From Acrasis kona (Eukaryota > Heterolobosea > Eutetramitea > Acrasida > Acrasidae): a DNA stretch of 45,100 nt. The notes beneath the pieces were generated by a model, which was not told the DNA's origin, did no database searches, and saw only the letters and a list, made by a program, of their open reading frames with translations. The translations under genes and the position numbers were made by a program. How positions within the stretch are numbered: the stretch's first letter is position 1; every line of letters starts with the position of its first letter. The stretch is taken from positions 1 to 45,100 of the forward strand of contig JAOPGA020001062.1 of assembly GCA_026419775.2 (NCBI GenBank). The letters are read 5' to 3'. Of the stretch, positions 1 to 9,845 are shown in pieces.

Positions 1-625
1 AGTAGAAGCGCAGGCTGCTAATATTTTCGGAGGGATCAACTTCCAACATCCATTGCACTCCGAATGCTTCAAAAAAGTTCTGAAAGTTTCCTTCCGACAT
101 GCTACTTTGTAAAAATATCACTTGAGTCCTCACAGTCTGTCCTAAATGTTTTTTTAAAATTTGTTCCAACAAAACGTCCGAAAAGTAAGAGCTCATGCTT
201 ACATCAAGTTTGTAAAATTGAGCTTCTTGAAGTAATTGTACTCGCTGCTCATATTCAAGCCTACCCACCACCAGCGATACATCAAGGCCTCGCAAGTGGT
301 TTAAAATAATGATGAAATTTGTAGCATCGCGGTCAATGAACAAAGACCCGTCTTCACACAGCTTGAGTGGTTTGTGTGCTTCTCCGAGTACTTCGTCAAA
401 GTAAGTGTTGGAGATCCTTCGAAGAGTTTGTATGCTTGTTGTAAAACTGCATCCTCCGACATTTAGTTTGAATGGGGATGTTGGGTCGATCATTCTAGCG
501 TCAGTCTCGGCATTGTGTATTTTTACTCCCAATATTCTGAGTGTGCATCGGAAAAGTCTGTCCATGTCATTTCTCAGCATCATTATATCTTCCTTTGTTG
601 CTAAAGCCATCTCTTGCATAATCAT
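1..625 (-). CDS. KCTD-type BTB/T1 domain protein, 3' end beyond the window
   Basis: Reading the minus strand from an ATG at 625 gives an open frame to the window edge. A short Met-rich helical stretch is followed by PFKLNVGGCSFTTSIQTL, then a CEDGSLFIDRDATNFIIILNHLRG segment. This is the hallmark of the potassium-channel tetramerisation (T1/KCTD) form of the BTB fold: LNVGG at the start, then DGxxFIDRDxxxFxxILxxLR. KCTD proteins form pentamers or tetramers and often act as cullin-3 adaptors. The sequence after the BTB core (about 80 residues) has no recognised repeat before the edge. A second KCTD gene lies at 4634. An upstream start is possible, but a 10-nt homopolymer (T10 on the coding strand) and a stop block the next in-frame ATG. 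Product class is confident; the downstream partner domain is unknown. Confidence 0.8.
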   Translation of the reverse strand, partial: MIMQEMALATKEDIMMLRNDMDRLFRCTLRILGVKIHNAETDARMIDPTSPFKLNVGGCSFTTSIQTLRRISNTYFDEVLGEAHKPLKLCEDGSLFIDRDATNFIIILNHLRGLDVSLVVGRLEYEQRVQLLQEAQFYKLDVSMSSYFSDVLLEQILKKHLGQTVRTQVIFLQSSMSEGNFQNFFEAFGVQWMLEVDPSENISSLRFY

Positions 626-1840
626 CTCACCAGCGCACAGAATGCAAAAAAAAAATTTTCGAGTTCATAAATCCTTTTATGTGCCCGATCAACCAGCGTA
701 ACGGACTTTGTTGCCCACAACACCAATGACGCAAGGAAACTCAATGTAAGTCCATCTTTCAAACTTCATCATGTCTAGTAGTATCGGAGCTTTTTAATTG
801 GATACAGTATCCAATTTGCTAAGTATTATGTTGATCTCCCATGGTTGTGTCGGTACTTGCATTACTACTCGTATATTCGTACAAAGTGCGTCCCTCAAAT
901 GTCGTTCCAACTTTCTTCTGCTTGATTATTTCTCGCATTTGTCGCAGTTGGTGATAGTGCTCTAAATGCCTCAACGGATAAAGGACCCGGACAAGTAGGC
1001 TAGTTCATTCGAGAACCGGGGAACCTTACGGGGTGAATTCTTACATATCCTCCTATTTCGGTTTTTATGACCTGGGCGTCCTTCCAACAAATGTAAAGAA
1101 GTTATTAATAGTAAGAGATTACCAGTGGTGATAATATAAATCATGCATGCACTACTATTGCAATGATATAACCTTCCCTTATTTCACAATTTATATCATC
1201 CTTTATTTGAATCTACTTGCTTACTAACAATAGAAGAAGGAAATAAGAACGTTATCGGTTACTGTGTTATTAACTATTTTTACACCTCAATTTTAGCCAT
1301 TTTCATTGACATTACCACATCTAGTCTTTAGTGGTTGTAAAGATTTAGTAAATTTACCCATGCATGGGGTGGAGAAATAGGTCCAAAATCTAATTGGGAC
1401 AAGTGAACCACATAATAATCGCTTCGAACACCTACAACATCTTACGGAAGCAACATGAACTGTTTGCAAGGCCATGACGCTATAACCGCATAACTTTTTA
1501 CGAGCGGCCCGAGAGGCAGCAATGGTTTTCAAGTGTATTTTTCATATTGAACAACTATTTGAACCCAGACAATCGGACAGTCCCTCGTGTTTGTGGAATA
1601 TTAATTTCAAAAGACGTCATAGTAAGATTGGCCACGCGATATTAAAAAAAGGTGCGACAATGATTTATTCAGCTTGAATACACAACAGTGCTGTCTAACA
1701 CGAAAATTATTTATTGCATTACAGGAACGAACATATTTGTCTCACAGTCTATTTTTGACCACAAGATAACTGCTACGATTTACACCAGATGTCAATAGTT
1801 TGCGACACAAGTCCGTTTTTGTGTCATCCTTACTTTAAAT
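626..1840. other. intergenic region, no supported gene
   Basis: About 1.2 kb between the KCTD gene and the decayed stretch downstream. Only short open frames with poor composition occur (for example 1293-1532 minus). AT-rich runs near 1100-1260 could be promoter or terminator sequence. I see no RNA gene, terminal repeat or conserved protein motif. Confidence 0.5.
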
Positions 1841-2546
1841 TGTTGTAGCACTGCTTAAAGGATACAAATTGCACGAAGCAGTAAAATTATGCCCAACATT
1901 GAACAAGGACACCCTCAAACACTACATGCAATCTAAACAAAAAGCAAGGACGTTGTAACTGTCGACAAATTAGTCACGGTGTTAACACAACTCAAGAACA
2001 CTGCGGCGTACGATCTAGAAAAAATCAATCGCGATGAAGAATATCAAGTTGAGAGTTTTGATAATACAATTAAGAACAATCACCAATTCTCGTTCCTCAG
2101 GAATCGCCCAGTATACCGCTATAGAGAGCTTTCAAATAAAGGAGAGTGGCAAGAAGACATTTTGAACATGTGGATGGGAAGCAGAATGAAGTTTTTGTTC
2201 AAAAGCCTTATCACAGTTGGTTGAGAACATTAAATACGCTCTCTATGAGAATGAGCATGAACTTCAACCAAACGAGTACAATGATGTGCAAGCATAAATT
2301 ATGCAAAGTATAGCAGAAAGTGAAGAAAACCAACCAGATCCAAAGGAAGTGGCCAGGGATTTGTCAAGGGCTCAACTTGTGGAAGCGTACTTCAAGGAGA
2401 ATGTGTTCGAAAATGACAAGAATAGCGCCAAAAAAATTGTAACAAAAAGTGAATTGGTTCAATTCTTGAAATTGAGGGACACAACAATAACAAATCAAAA
2501 GCAGTTTTGCATGAATCATATTATTGATCAACTTCTAATGCTGTAA
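1841..2546 (+). pseudogene. decayed coding region, family unknown
   Basis: The plus strand carries coding-like segments in succession but in different frames. The segments are a basic stretch around 1850-1935 (LKGYKLHEAVKLCPTLNKD), then 1960-2224, about 2170-2295, and 2301-2546. They are rich in Glu, Lys and Asn like real genes here, yet the reading frame is lost about three times and no intron borders connect them cleanly. I do not recognise a family and see no catalytic motif. It could be an old gene copy or a remnant of a mobile element. Confidence 0.4.
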
Positions 2547-2750
2547 CTCAACAAACGTAATGCTGTTCTGCTGTAATAACTATTGTTGTATGATTATTTT
2601 TCATTTTGTCCACCGCTGTCTGGATCGGGGATAATTGAGCATTCTTTCATGACCCAGCCATTACAAGATCCGGATAAGTTTACAAAGAATCTAAAAAAAT
2701 AATCGGTGTCCATTTTTATATGTAAAAGATTATTTATAAACTGTCAAATG

Positions 2751-2757
2751 TATAAAA
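2751..2757 (+). promoter_or_regulatory. TATA box of the surface repeat protein gene
   Basis: TATAAAA lies 53 nt upstream of the ATG at 2810, with AT-rich flanks and a CACAACACCAACAC leader just before the start. Spacing fits a TATA-driven promoter with a short leader. Inferred from sequence only. Confidence 0.5.
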
Positions 2758-2809
2758 AGACGGATATTCTGTTTAATGTAACAATTCAAAAAAAACACAA
2801 CACCAACAC

Positions 2810-4228
2810 ATGAACAAAAAGGTTCTCTCAATCATCGTGCTTGTAGCTCTATGGATGTGCGTAACTGCACACCAATGTGGATCCAACCTCTCAGGAGACA
2901 ACAATGCTTCTCCTGCCAGAAGATTAAGGACATCCTCAAGTTGCCTTCCAGACGCCAACCTCTCTGGCGACAACAACGCTTCCCCAGCAAGAGGAGCACG
3001 CACTGTCGTATGCAGTGGTAAAGGTGGCTGCGTTAATAAAGTTTGTGTCTGTAATCCAGGGTTCGAAGGTGAAAATTGTGAGTTTGACTGCACTACAACC
3101 ACTTCTGCACCAACTACTAGAGCACCAACCACTACTTCACCACCAGTCAACTTGACTCCAAGACCAACAACAAGTGCACCAACTACTTCTGCACCATCAA
3201 CCACTTGTCCACCATGCCCATGTGGAACCGTTGATGCCAACTTGTCAGGTGATAACAACGCTTCTCCAGCAAGAAGACAACGCACACACTGCCCTGTTTG
3301 CAAGGAGTGCCCAACTACTGCCTCACCAACTACTACAACCGCTGCACCAACCACTGCTGCACCAACTACTACAACTGCACCACCAGTCAACTTGACACCA
3401 AGACCAACAACAAGTGCACCAACAGCCACCTGTCCACCATGCCCATGCGGTGAGACTAATCTATCCGGTGACAACAACGCTTCTCCAGCAAGGGGACTAC
3501 ACTCTGTCTGCCCAGTCTGCAAGGAGTGCCCAACTACAACGGTAGCACCAACCACCACTACTGTTGCCCCCACTACTACAACCGCAGCACCAACCACTGT
3601 TGCCCCCACTTCTACAACTGCACCACCTGTCAACTTGACCCCAAGACCAACAACAAGTGCACCAACACCCTCATCGCCACAAACTTCTGAACCACCCAAG
3701 CCATCTCTTCCAGTCTGCAATGCTAACTTATCTGGCGACAACAACGCATCACCAGCAAGAAGAGTCAAATCAAACACATGTAACGCCAACTTATCTGGAG
3801 ATAACAACGCTTCGCCAGCAAGAAGATTCAGAAATGTATTCGCTCATGAATGCAACGGAAATGGTTACTGCAACGGAGGCTCTTGTGTATGTAAACCAGG
3901 ATTCCAAGGTGCTGACTGTGAGGAAGAATGTGTACAAGTCAACCCTTGCTGGACATGCCCAAGTGGACAAGTTCACTGGTATGAAACTAGTCTTCAAAAA
4001 GCACCTGAGAATGATAGATGTGCATGTGTTCCTGCACCTACCTCTGTACCAACTACAAAGGCACCAACTGTAAATTTGACACCCAGACCATCAACTTCTG
4101 CACCAACCACTAGAGCACCAACTCAAAATGAGTCTGGAGATGATTTGTCAAGAGAGAACAACTCTGCTGCACAAAGAACATTTGCTATTGGTATTATCTC
4201 TGCTATTTTTGTAGCTTTAATGTTGTAA
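2810..4228 (+). CDS. secreted, probably GPI-anchored mucin/EGF-like surface protein with six NLSGDNNASPAR cassettes
   Basis: A 472-residue protein with a clear N-terminal signal peptide (MNKKVLSIIVLVALWMCVTA). A hydrophobic run (FAIGIISAIFVALML) reaches the C-terminus with no charged tail, as in GPI-anchor signals. Between them are two EGF-like Cys clusters (residues about 65-90 and 348-372, each with a CxCxPGFxGxxCE ending) and Thr/Pro-rich mucin-like linkers carrying the repeated VNLTPRP(T/S)TSAPT block. Six copies of NLSGDNNASPAR(R/G) each sit between a pair of cysteines. A seventh, degenerate copy (DDLSRENNSAAQR) lies just before the anchor. N-L-S, N-A-S and N-L-T sequons make heavy N- and O-glycosylation likely. 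Pairs CPPCPCG/CPVCKECP flank cassettes 3 and 4. AATAAA follows the stop within 15 nt. Probable cell-surface adhesin or coat protein; function unknown. Confidence 0.85.
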   Translation: MNKKVLSIIVLVALWMCVTAHQCGSNLSGDNNASPARRLRTSSSCLPDANLSGDNNASPARGARTVVCSGKGGCVNKVCVCNPGFEGENCEFDCTTTTSAPTTRAPTTTSPPVNLTPRPTTSAPTTSAPSTTCPPCPCGTVDANLSGDNNASPARRQRTHCPVCKECPTTASPTTTTAAPTTAAPTTTTAPPVNLTPRPTTSAPTATCPPCPCGETNLSGDNNASPARGLHSVCPVCKECPTTTVAPTTTTVAPTTTTAAPTTVAPTSTTAPPVNLTPRPTTSAPTPSSPQTSEPPKPSLPVCNANLSGDNNASPARRVKSNTCNANLSGDNNASPARRFRNVFAHECNGNGYCNGGSCVCKPGFQGADCEEECVQVNPCWTCPSGQVHWYETSLQKAPENDRCACVPAPTSVPTTKAPTVNLTPRPSTSAPTTRAPTQNESGDDLSRENNSAAQRTFAIGIISAIFVALML

Positions 4229-4633
4229 ATAACTAAACAATAAATATCTTATTCATCATCACATGATGAGGTATCAGTCTTCGCTTCAAACGATTCTTTT
4301 AAAGAGTTTAATTTACATGAAATTGTTTGAATTTCCGTTCTATGAGCCAGACTCTTGATAGCACAGATTTACAGTATTCAACAATTATATTTCTCAACAA
4401 TGGAAAAGGACGTCGTGAGTTTCATCATTCTTATTTTTTCATCTAAGAATCGATACAAACAAAAGTGAAATGAGTTTATCTATTATGTGCGAGCCTAAAG
4501 AATTAGGGTAAAATTAGTGAAAGGGTTGTTTGTTTCGACTGAGATTACAAAAAACTGTCTAAGTCATTAGAACAAAAATTAGTGAAAAAGTTAAAAATAC
4601 CAAACAGAAAGTAAATAGCACAAGTTAGAAACA
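4229..4633. other. intergenic, likely promoter of the KCTD-WD40 gene
   Basis: About 400 nt. AATAAATATC just after the preceding stop is a probable polyadenylation signal. The rest is AT-rich with no open frame of note. Confidence 0.5.
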
Positions 4634-5786
4634 ATGACAACGACATCTGATTCGTTTAAATACCTGGGGATTCAGCTCGATAACTTTATTCGACAGCTCG
4701 AGATTACAGTACAAAACACTGTTGAAGTGGAGAAGCAAAGAGTAGAGCAGGAGATGAGTGAGAAGATGAAAGAGATTGATGAGAAACAAAAGAAGCTAGA
4801 CGAATTGGAAAAGAAGATCAACAACACAATTGTCGGCGATCGGGTCAAACTCGATCGGAGGAACGCTTTTCTCCACAACAATATCAACTCTCACTTCACA
4901 GAAGAATTCTTTCTTTTCTGCCATGTTTAGTAAGGAATTTATAGTAAAGCCAGAGGCGGATGGTAGTTACTTCATAGACAGGGAAGCTAATGACTTATCG
5001 TTAATACTATCCAGATTACGCGGAGAAGAGGTCGATAAAAAGATGAAATCATTAAGTAATGAACGTAGAGAGCAACTATTTAAGGACATTAATTATTATT
5101 GTTTACAGGACGTATTTTCTGATTATAAGAGTCCTACTTGGGGTCAATGTGTCGCAACGTTGAATGGTGATGATAAAATTGGTTCAATCATAGAACTCGA
5201 CAATGATGAAATAGCTAGTTATTGTATTGCTGATTCACTCAAAGATAGCTCCATTAAAATTTGGAGTATAAGGGAGGGTAAGTGTATTGCAACATTGATT
5301 GATCACACTTTTATAATTTGTTCACTTACAAAACTAGACGATAGAAGATTTGCTACTGGTGGTACTGGCACGACTATCAAGATTTGGGATACTACTTATA
5401 GAATATGTGTTGCAACGTTGATGGGTCACAAAAATTCGATTACATCACTCACAGTACTCAACGATAGTAGATTAGTTAGTGGTAGTGTTGATTGTACAAT
5501 CAAGATTTGGGATGTGACAAGCTATCAATGTGTTGCAACATTGAAGGGTCACAATAGTTGGGTTGGATCTCTCACAGTACTCAACGATGGTAGATTAGTT
5601 AGTAATAGTGGAGAAAAGACTATCAAGATTTGGGATGTGACAAGCTATCAATGTGTTGCAACATTGACAGGTCACAATAATTCGATTACATCACTCACAG
5701 TACTCAACGATGGTAGATTAGTTAGTGGTAGTTGGGACAAAACAATCAAAATCTGGGCATTTGGTGTTCAGAAGAATGATTGGTAG
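4634..5786 (+). pseudogene. coiled-coil/KCTD/WD40-repeat protein gene with one frame break (true pseudogene or assembly error)
   Basis: From the ATG at 4634 the frame gives a 60-residue charged coiled coil (EMSEKMKEIDEKQKKLDELEKK) leading into DRVKL. The following KCTD/T1 core (IGGTLFSTTISTLT..., DGSYFIDREANDLSLILSRLRG) is in another frame, from about 4854. The family core reads VxLNVGGxxFxTS, so about two bases appear to be missing at 4850-4856. After the KCTD come five WD40-like repeats ending in (T/S)IKIW, most with a GH about 10 residues in and a regular spacing of about 40 residues. These would form an incomplete or shared beta-propeller. The last three repeats are nearly identical in DNA. 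The architecture suggests a cullin-3 substrate adaptor with a WD40 reader; that role is inferred. An upstream ATG gives good coding potential on both sides of the break, so an assembly error is a real alternative. Confidence 0.8.
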
Positions 5787-6029
5787 CATAAAATAATGTG
5801 ATAAGGATGTAAAATAAACCTTTCATTTATTGTAGTAACAACGTCAACGTTTGTTGTTTCTGCCTGGACGGGTCTCGGTGTAAAAAGTCATTCTATCAGG
5901 TCGAGACCTTTGACCTTTCTACTCGGGTGGTCGATCGTGATAAATTAAAACGATCATCCACCACGAGATCGGCCTGGAATATAGTTGCGTTGAATATTAA
6001 TGATTGGGTCTTATCCGTTAACTTTATGA

Positions 6030-6270
6030 ACGAAGGGAAGGGATTTTTCAACAGTGTCATTGTTCAGGTCCAAAAACTTTTGCATCAACTTTGAAAGCTC
6101 TATGAGTCTGGAATTTTTTCCAATACCTTCAAGTCTTGCTCGCCAACCTCATTGTAAAAACAAGTTTGGATGAATGAAAACTGATTGTACTCGTCGGTGA
6201 TCACCAAACCATCGAATCCCATTTCAGTGGTTCCAAACAATCTCTCCGTTCTGATTAATTCCGTCTAGAT
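6030..6270 (-). pseudogene. decayed coding stretch, family unknown
   Basis: On the minus strand a coding-like segment (ERLFGTTEMGFDGLVITDEY..., then FIQTCFYNEVGEQDLKVLEK) runs into a stop. It continues in another frame as RLIELSKLMQKFLDLNNDTV. No start codon or intron borders are evident. It looks like the tail of a degraded host gene. No family recognised. Confidence 0.35.
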
Positions 6271-6560
6271 CTCCAAGTGTCGGTCATTCTTAATTTTTTT
6301 AATTCTGCGAATCCATTAGGTGTTTAATTTTATCGATCAAACCGGTTTCTACCTTGTCGTTTGTTACACAATACAATGACCTGGTGTTGTATTGCATTGA
6401 CTTGATGTTCTATTAAAGTGAATTTTGCCTCTACGGTTGTCAAGAAGTTCTTTGTTTTCTGCTATTAACTCTTCGTTTCTCTCGTTTCTCTGCTTTGGAC
6501 TTACTGTCTGTTCTAATTGCAACTCCACTTTATTTTGTAACACTCAACTGCTGGTTTATT

Positions 6561-6927
6561 ATGTCGGTGTCTTCTGTGATAGAGCAGCCCTTGGACCTGA
6601 TTAGAGCAAGCTTGGATGAGCGTGTGCTTATAAAGATGAAAGCAGATCGCGAATTAAGAGGAACATTACACGTAAAGCATTTGCAAAACATTGCTAATTC
6701 TTTATCAGGCTTATGACCAACATTTAAACATGGTTCTTGGCAACGTAGAAGAGACTATTAATGAAATTGTTGTAAATGACAATACAAATGAACAAACAGT
6801 CAAGGTACGTATAACCTGAATTCCACCACTTAAAACTTACATCAAGACAACGAAAAGAAAGATCGGCATGTTATTTTTAAGAGGAGATGGAGTAATTTTA
6901 GTTTCACCCCCATTAAGAACAAAATAA
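6561..6927 (+). CDS. LSM3: U6 snRNA-associated Sm-like protein LSm3
   Basis: Three exons, 6561-6671, 6709-6804 and 6847-6927, join in frame to a 95-residue protein through introns of 37 and 42 nt. The product reads [45 protein letters not shown] and then [18 protein letters not shown]. Those are the Sm1 and Sm2 motifs in order, with the LSm3-typical EPLDLIRxSLDER start and [16 protein letters not shown] signature. LSm3 is one subunit of the LSm2-8 ring that binds the 3' oligo-U of U6 snRNA, and of the LSm1-7 ring in mRNA decay. The exons are too short to stand out as single open frames. The gene converges on the RasGAP/RhoGAP gene, with only 17 nt between the two stop codons. Confidence 0.95.
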
Positions 6928-6944
6928 ATGTACAAAAAACTTTT

Positions 6945-9672
6945 TTAATTCTTGAATACTTCTGCGTACTCGGTAATCATTGTCTCAATCACTCTCACCA
7001 CCAACCCATTATCTCTCAGTGCCATCATTGGGGTGTCATTCCTGCTCCTCAATATATTAGGTCCAAACACAATCGCCAAGTTGCGACTGGTCATCATATT
7101 CACATCACTCTTCTTTTGTGCATAATGTAATAAATGGAACAACTTCTTAGTAATCAAATAATTAAATTTAGGTAACTTGTTCAACAACGTAATCAACCCA
7201 TCCACATACATGTGGTTCGAAATGGAAAAATCTCCATGTTCTTCATTGTCTTCATTGTCCTTTTTAAAAGTATCGAATTCGCTGAATACGTTGACGAATG
7301 GATCATATAGTTCATATCTCAACAATGGCTCTGGCATCTGTCACATGTTAGAAAAAATATTAAAAATCAATTCTTACCTCTCTAAAGAACAATTTGGTCA
7401 GACTGGCCACCGTGTGAACATCAGAGTGTTCCAAGTCAACATTGTCTCCATTATTGTAAAGTAATTTTAATTTTTGAACCTCAGCGACGGCTCCACTGAT
7501 TCTGAAAAGTCCTTGAGTGGTAATGTGCTTTGTAATGTTTTCGAAACAATCCTTGAGGACGATGGGAATTTCTTGACCTTCATGATCGGGTCTCTTCATG
7601 ATGGTGGTCAGGTCATTCTGGAAGACTGGAATTAAATTGTTGTGTTCTGAGCTGGATCCTAAAACGTAATCGTATCCCAAAACGTTTGGTGCCAAAGGAA
7701 TGTTTTCTTTTTCGATGACTCCATCTTTGAAAATGTCATTGACTCTATCTGCCATGACCAACTTCTTCCAAAACTTTTCACTCACAAAGGGTCGGAAGCA
7801 CTAAAAATGTTAAAGAATTGGATGGAAGTGACTTACTTTGATGAGAAGTTTGAACATGAATGAGGGATGGATCATGTAGAACCGTTTTAGATTCTTTTTA
7901 TATTTTCTTGCCAACGAACGATATACGTTGAGTAGCCAAGAGATTCCTGGACGTTGTTGATTGGAAGTGTTATTTACGCACCAAATGACAACATAGTCTC
8001 CTTCAACGACCTTGTCCAACTTCTTAACAATGAACAATATGACACGATCCAAATCCTCTTTTCTGATACGATCCTCGGTAAGCACAACAACAGGTCTTCC
8101 CTGTGCGTCCTTTCCTCTTTAAAAGTTTAAAAGCACGTTTTTATTTACAATAATATACCTCAGAGCTAAAAGTTGCATGGCTTCCAAATCTTCGTAGGAG
8201 CCTGCCTTGGCTTTTTCTAAAAGTTTAATGTAGCCTTTGTCATCACTTTCGTATTGTTCATCTGAGGTGGGAGATGTGACTGGTTGTGATATGTCTGGAG
8301 TGATGGTAGGTAGACGTGACAGGAAGGACTCAAGTTCAGCTGCTGCGCCTTCCTGAAGTGTCTTCATTTTGGGTGCGTTCTTTTCAATAATGAACTGGAT
8401 ATTCATGGCTTCGTTCGTCAAATCTATCGAGGAGGTGATGACTTGTTTGATGCGAGTTGCTTCTAAAATGTTTTGCTGCATTTCTCCCTACACAAGTTAA
8501 TGTGAAAACAATAAAGAGCTTACTCTCATGTTGTCATATTCAGTGCTGGAGATGCATACGCTGTTCAGGTAGTCATTAACCACTTGTTGGTGCTGCTCAA
8601 TGAATTCATTCATGGGGGTCATGTATTCTTCCTTCACACCAAACTCCATCTGGTTGGAGAGGTTTTGGATGACTTTGGAGATCAACACAAGGTTTCTATG
8701 GTGCGCAGCGGACACCTTAGTAGTGGGTGGGAGAATGTTTCGGATATCAGGCTGGACAATAGCTGGATTGAACAATCTTAGAATCATGAAGCTTCCAATC
8801 ATTGGTATACGGTCCTGAGTAAAGTTGTGCACTGAACATAGTTTTGAAATCATGTAGGCTGAAAACTTGGCCTCAAAAGGCAAGTTCTGTACTGCTTGTG
8901 GATCTGTGATTGCGGACAGGAACTTTGAGGTGTGTTCCTTTAAATTTTCCATGTGGTCTTTCACTGCAGCGTCTATTTTCTCCTCATCAACAGTAAACTT
9001 GATGCGGCTAAAGAGAACAATTTAAACAAAACAATAAATGGAGGACGTACGATCTATCAACTTCGAGGTCGATGTCTTCATTGCTGAGCAATTCTGACAA
9101 GGGTTTTCCAAGAACAGATTTCAAATAGTTTGTAGAATAATTTTCTAATTGTTTTTAAGAGGAAAGTTAGAAAAACGTCGTGTCATACGGATGAATTGAT
9201 CCATGCACTTAGTAAAGAGTGAGTTTCCTCGTAAGTTAACGTCTGCTGTCTCCGTCTTGCTTGCTTTCTCAAATTCCAAGTTTAATAACCCCTCAAACAT
9301 CAAAACTGTTGAGTTTATTTCCTTCGCAACTTTGACCATAGAAGCGGCAAGAGAGTCGGTGTCAGTTGTTGCCATTGTTCTATTATTGAACAAAAGTGAC
9401 AGTACTCTGCAAAGGTAAATGGAATATAAAAACATTTAAACCAACTTTGGGTTTGTGGTCACAATCTGACACATTTGGTTGTAGTTCAACTTTTCATTGC
9501 TGGAAAGTAATGCCTGATTATCTGTTCCGATTGCCTCAAGTTTTAAAGCACTTGAAAAGGATGGCCGTACTGCCAATCTAGAGCGGCTTAATCGAGAAGA
9601 TGGCGAAGTCGTACTAATAACGTCCATAGAACTGTCGTCTACACTGTCCGTATCATCTCGATTAACGTCCAT
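6945..9672 (-). CDS. RasGAP - Sec14-like - RhoGAP fusion protein
   Basis: Eight exons: 9446-9672, 9189-9406, 9051-9144, 8524-9007, 8159-8487, 7837-8116, 7378-7800, 6945-7337. They join in frame to 815 residues; the introns are 36-44 nt. After a disordered N-terminus comes a RasGAP domain (about 90-345). It carries the arginine-finger segment NLRGNSLFTK (Arg about 135, as in neurofibromin) and the signature ILRLFNPAIVQP (about 255). A divergent CRAL-TRIO/Sec14 module follows (about 440-600: GKDAQGRPVVVLTEDRI, then FYMIHPSFMFKLL and FVSEKFWKKL). A RhoGAP domain comes last (about 600-810), with finger GLFRISG (Arg 644) and NLAIVFGPNIL. Both GAP centres look intact. The protein should stimulate GTP hydrolysis on Ras-like and Rho-like GTPases, with lipid binding between them. 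The first intron donor (GTTGGT) is the least certain border. Neurofibromin has RasGAP-Sec14 and ARHGAP1 has Sec14-RhoGAP; this combines both. Confidence 0.92.
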
Positions 9673-9845
9673 GTTTTTTATGAAGTTGACGGTTCGTCAT
9701 ACATCATTGTAAAAAAAACCATTGACCTCCAAGACAAAAACAGTAAAAGTACTCAAACCAGGACATCTAAAACACACAACACTTTGTGAAATCTCTAGCA
9801 ATATCAACAATAAGAAATGCCAGAATAAACAAATGCTTTTAATGT

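Noticed and set aside
1293-1532. Minus-strand frame of 79 codons
   Set aside because: Unusual composition, no supported start context and no resemblance to any family.
2773-3807. A 344-codon open frame antisense to the surface repeat protein
   Set aside because: It mirrors the Thr/Pro repeats as Val/Gly runs and has no independent motif; the plus-strand protein has signal peptide, EGF clusters and anchor.
2885-3830. The repeated cassette as introner-like intron insertions
   Set aside because: The units lack GT-AG borders, keep the frame exactly and show protein-level conservation, so they are coding.
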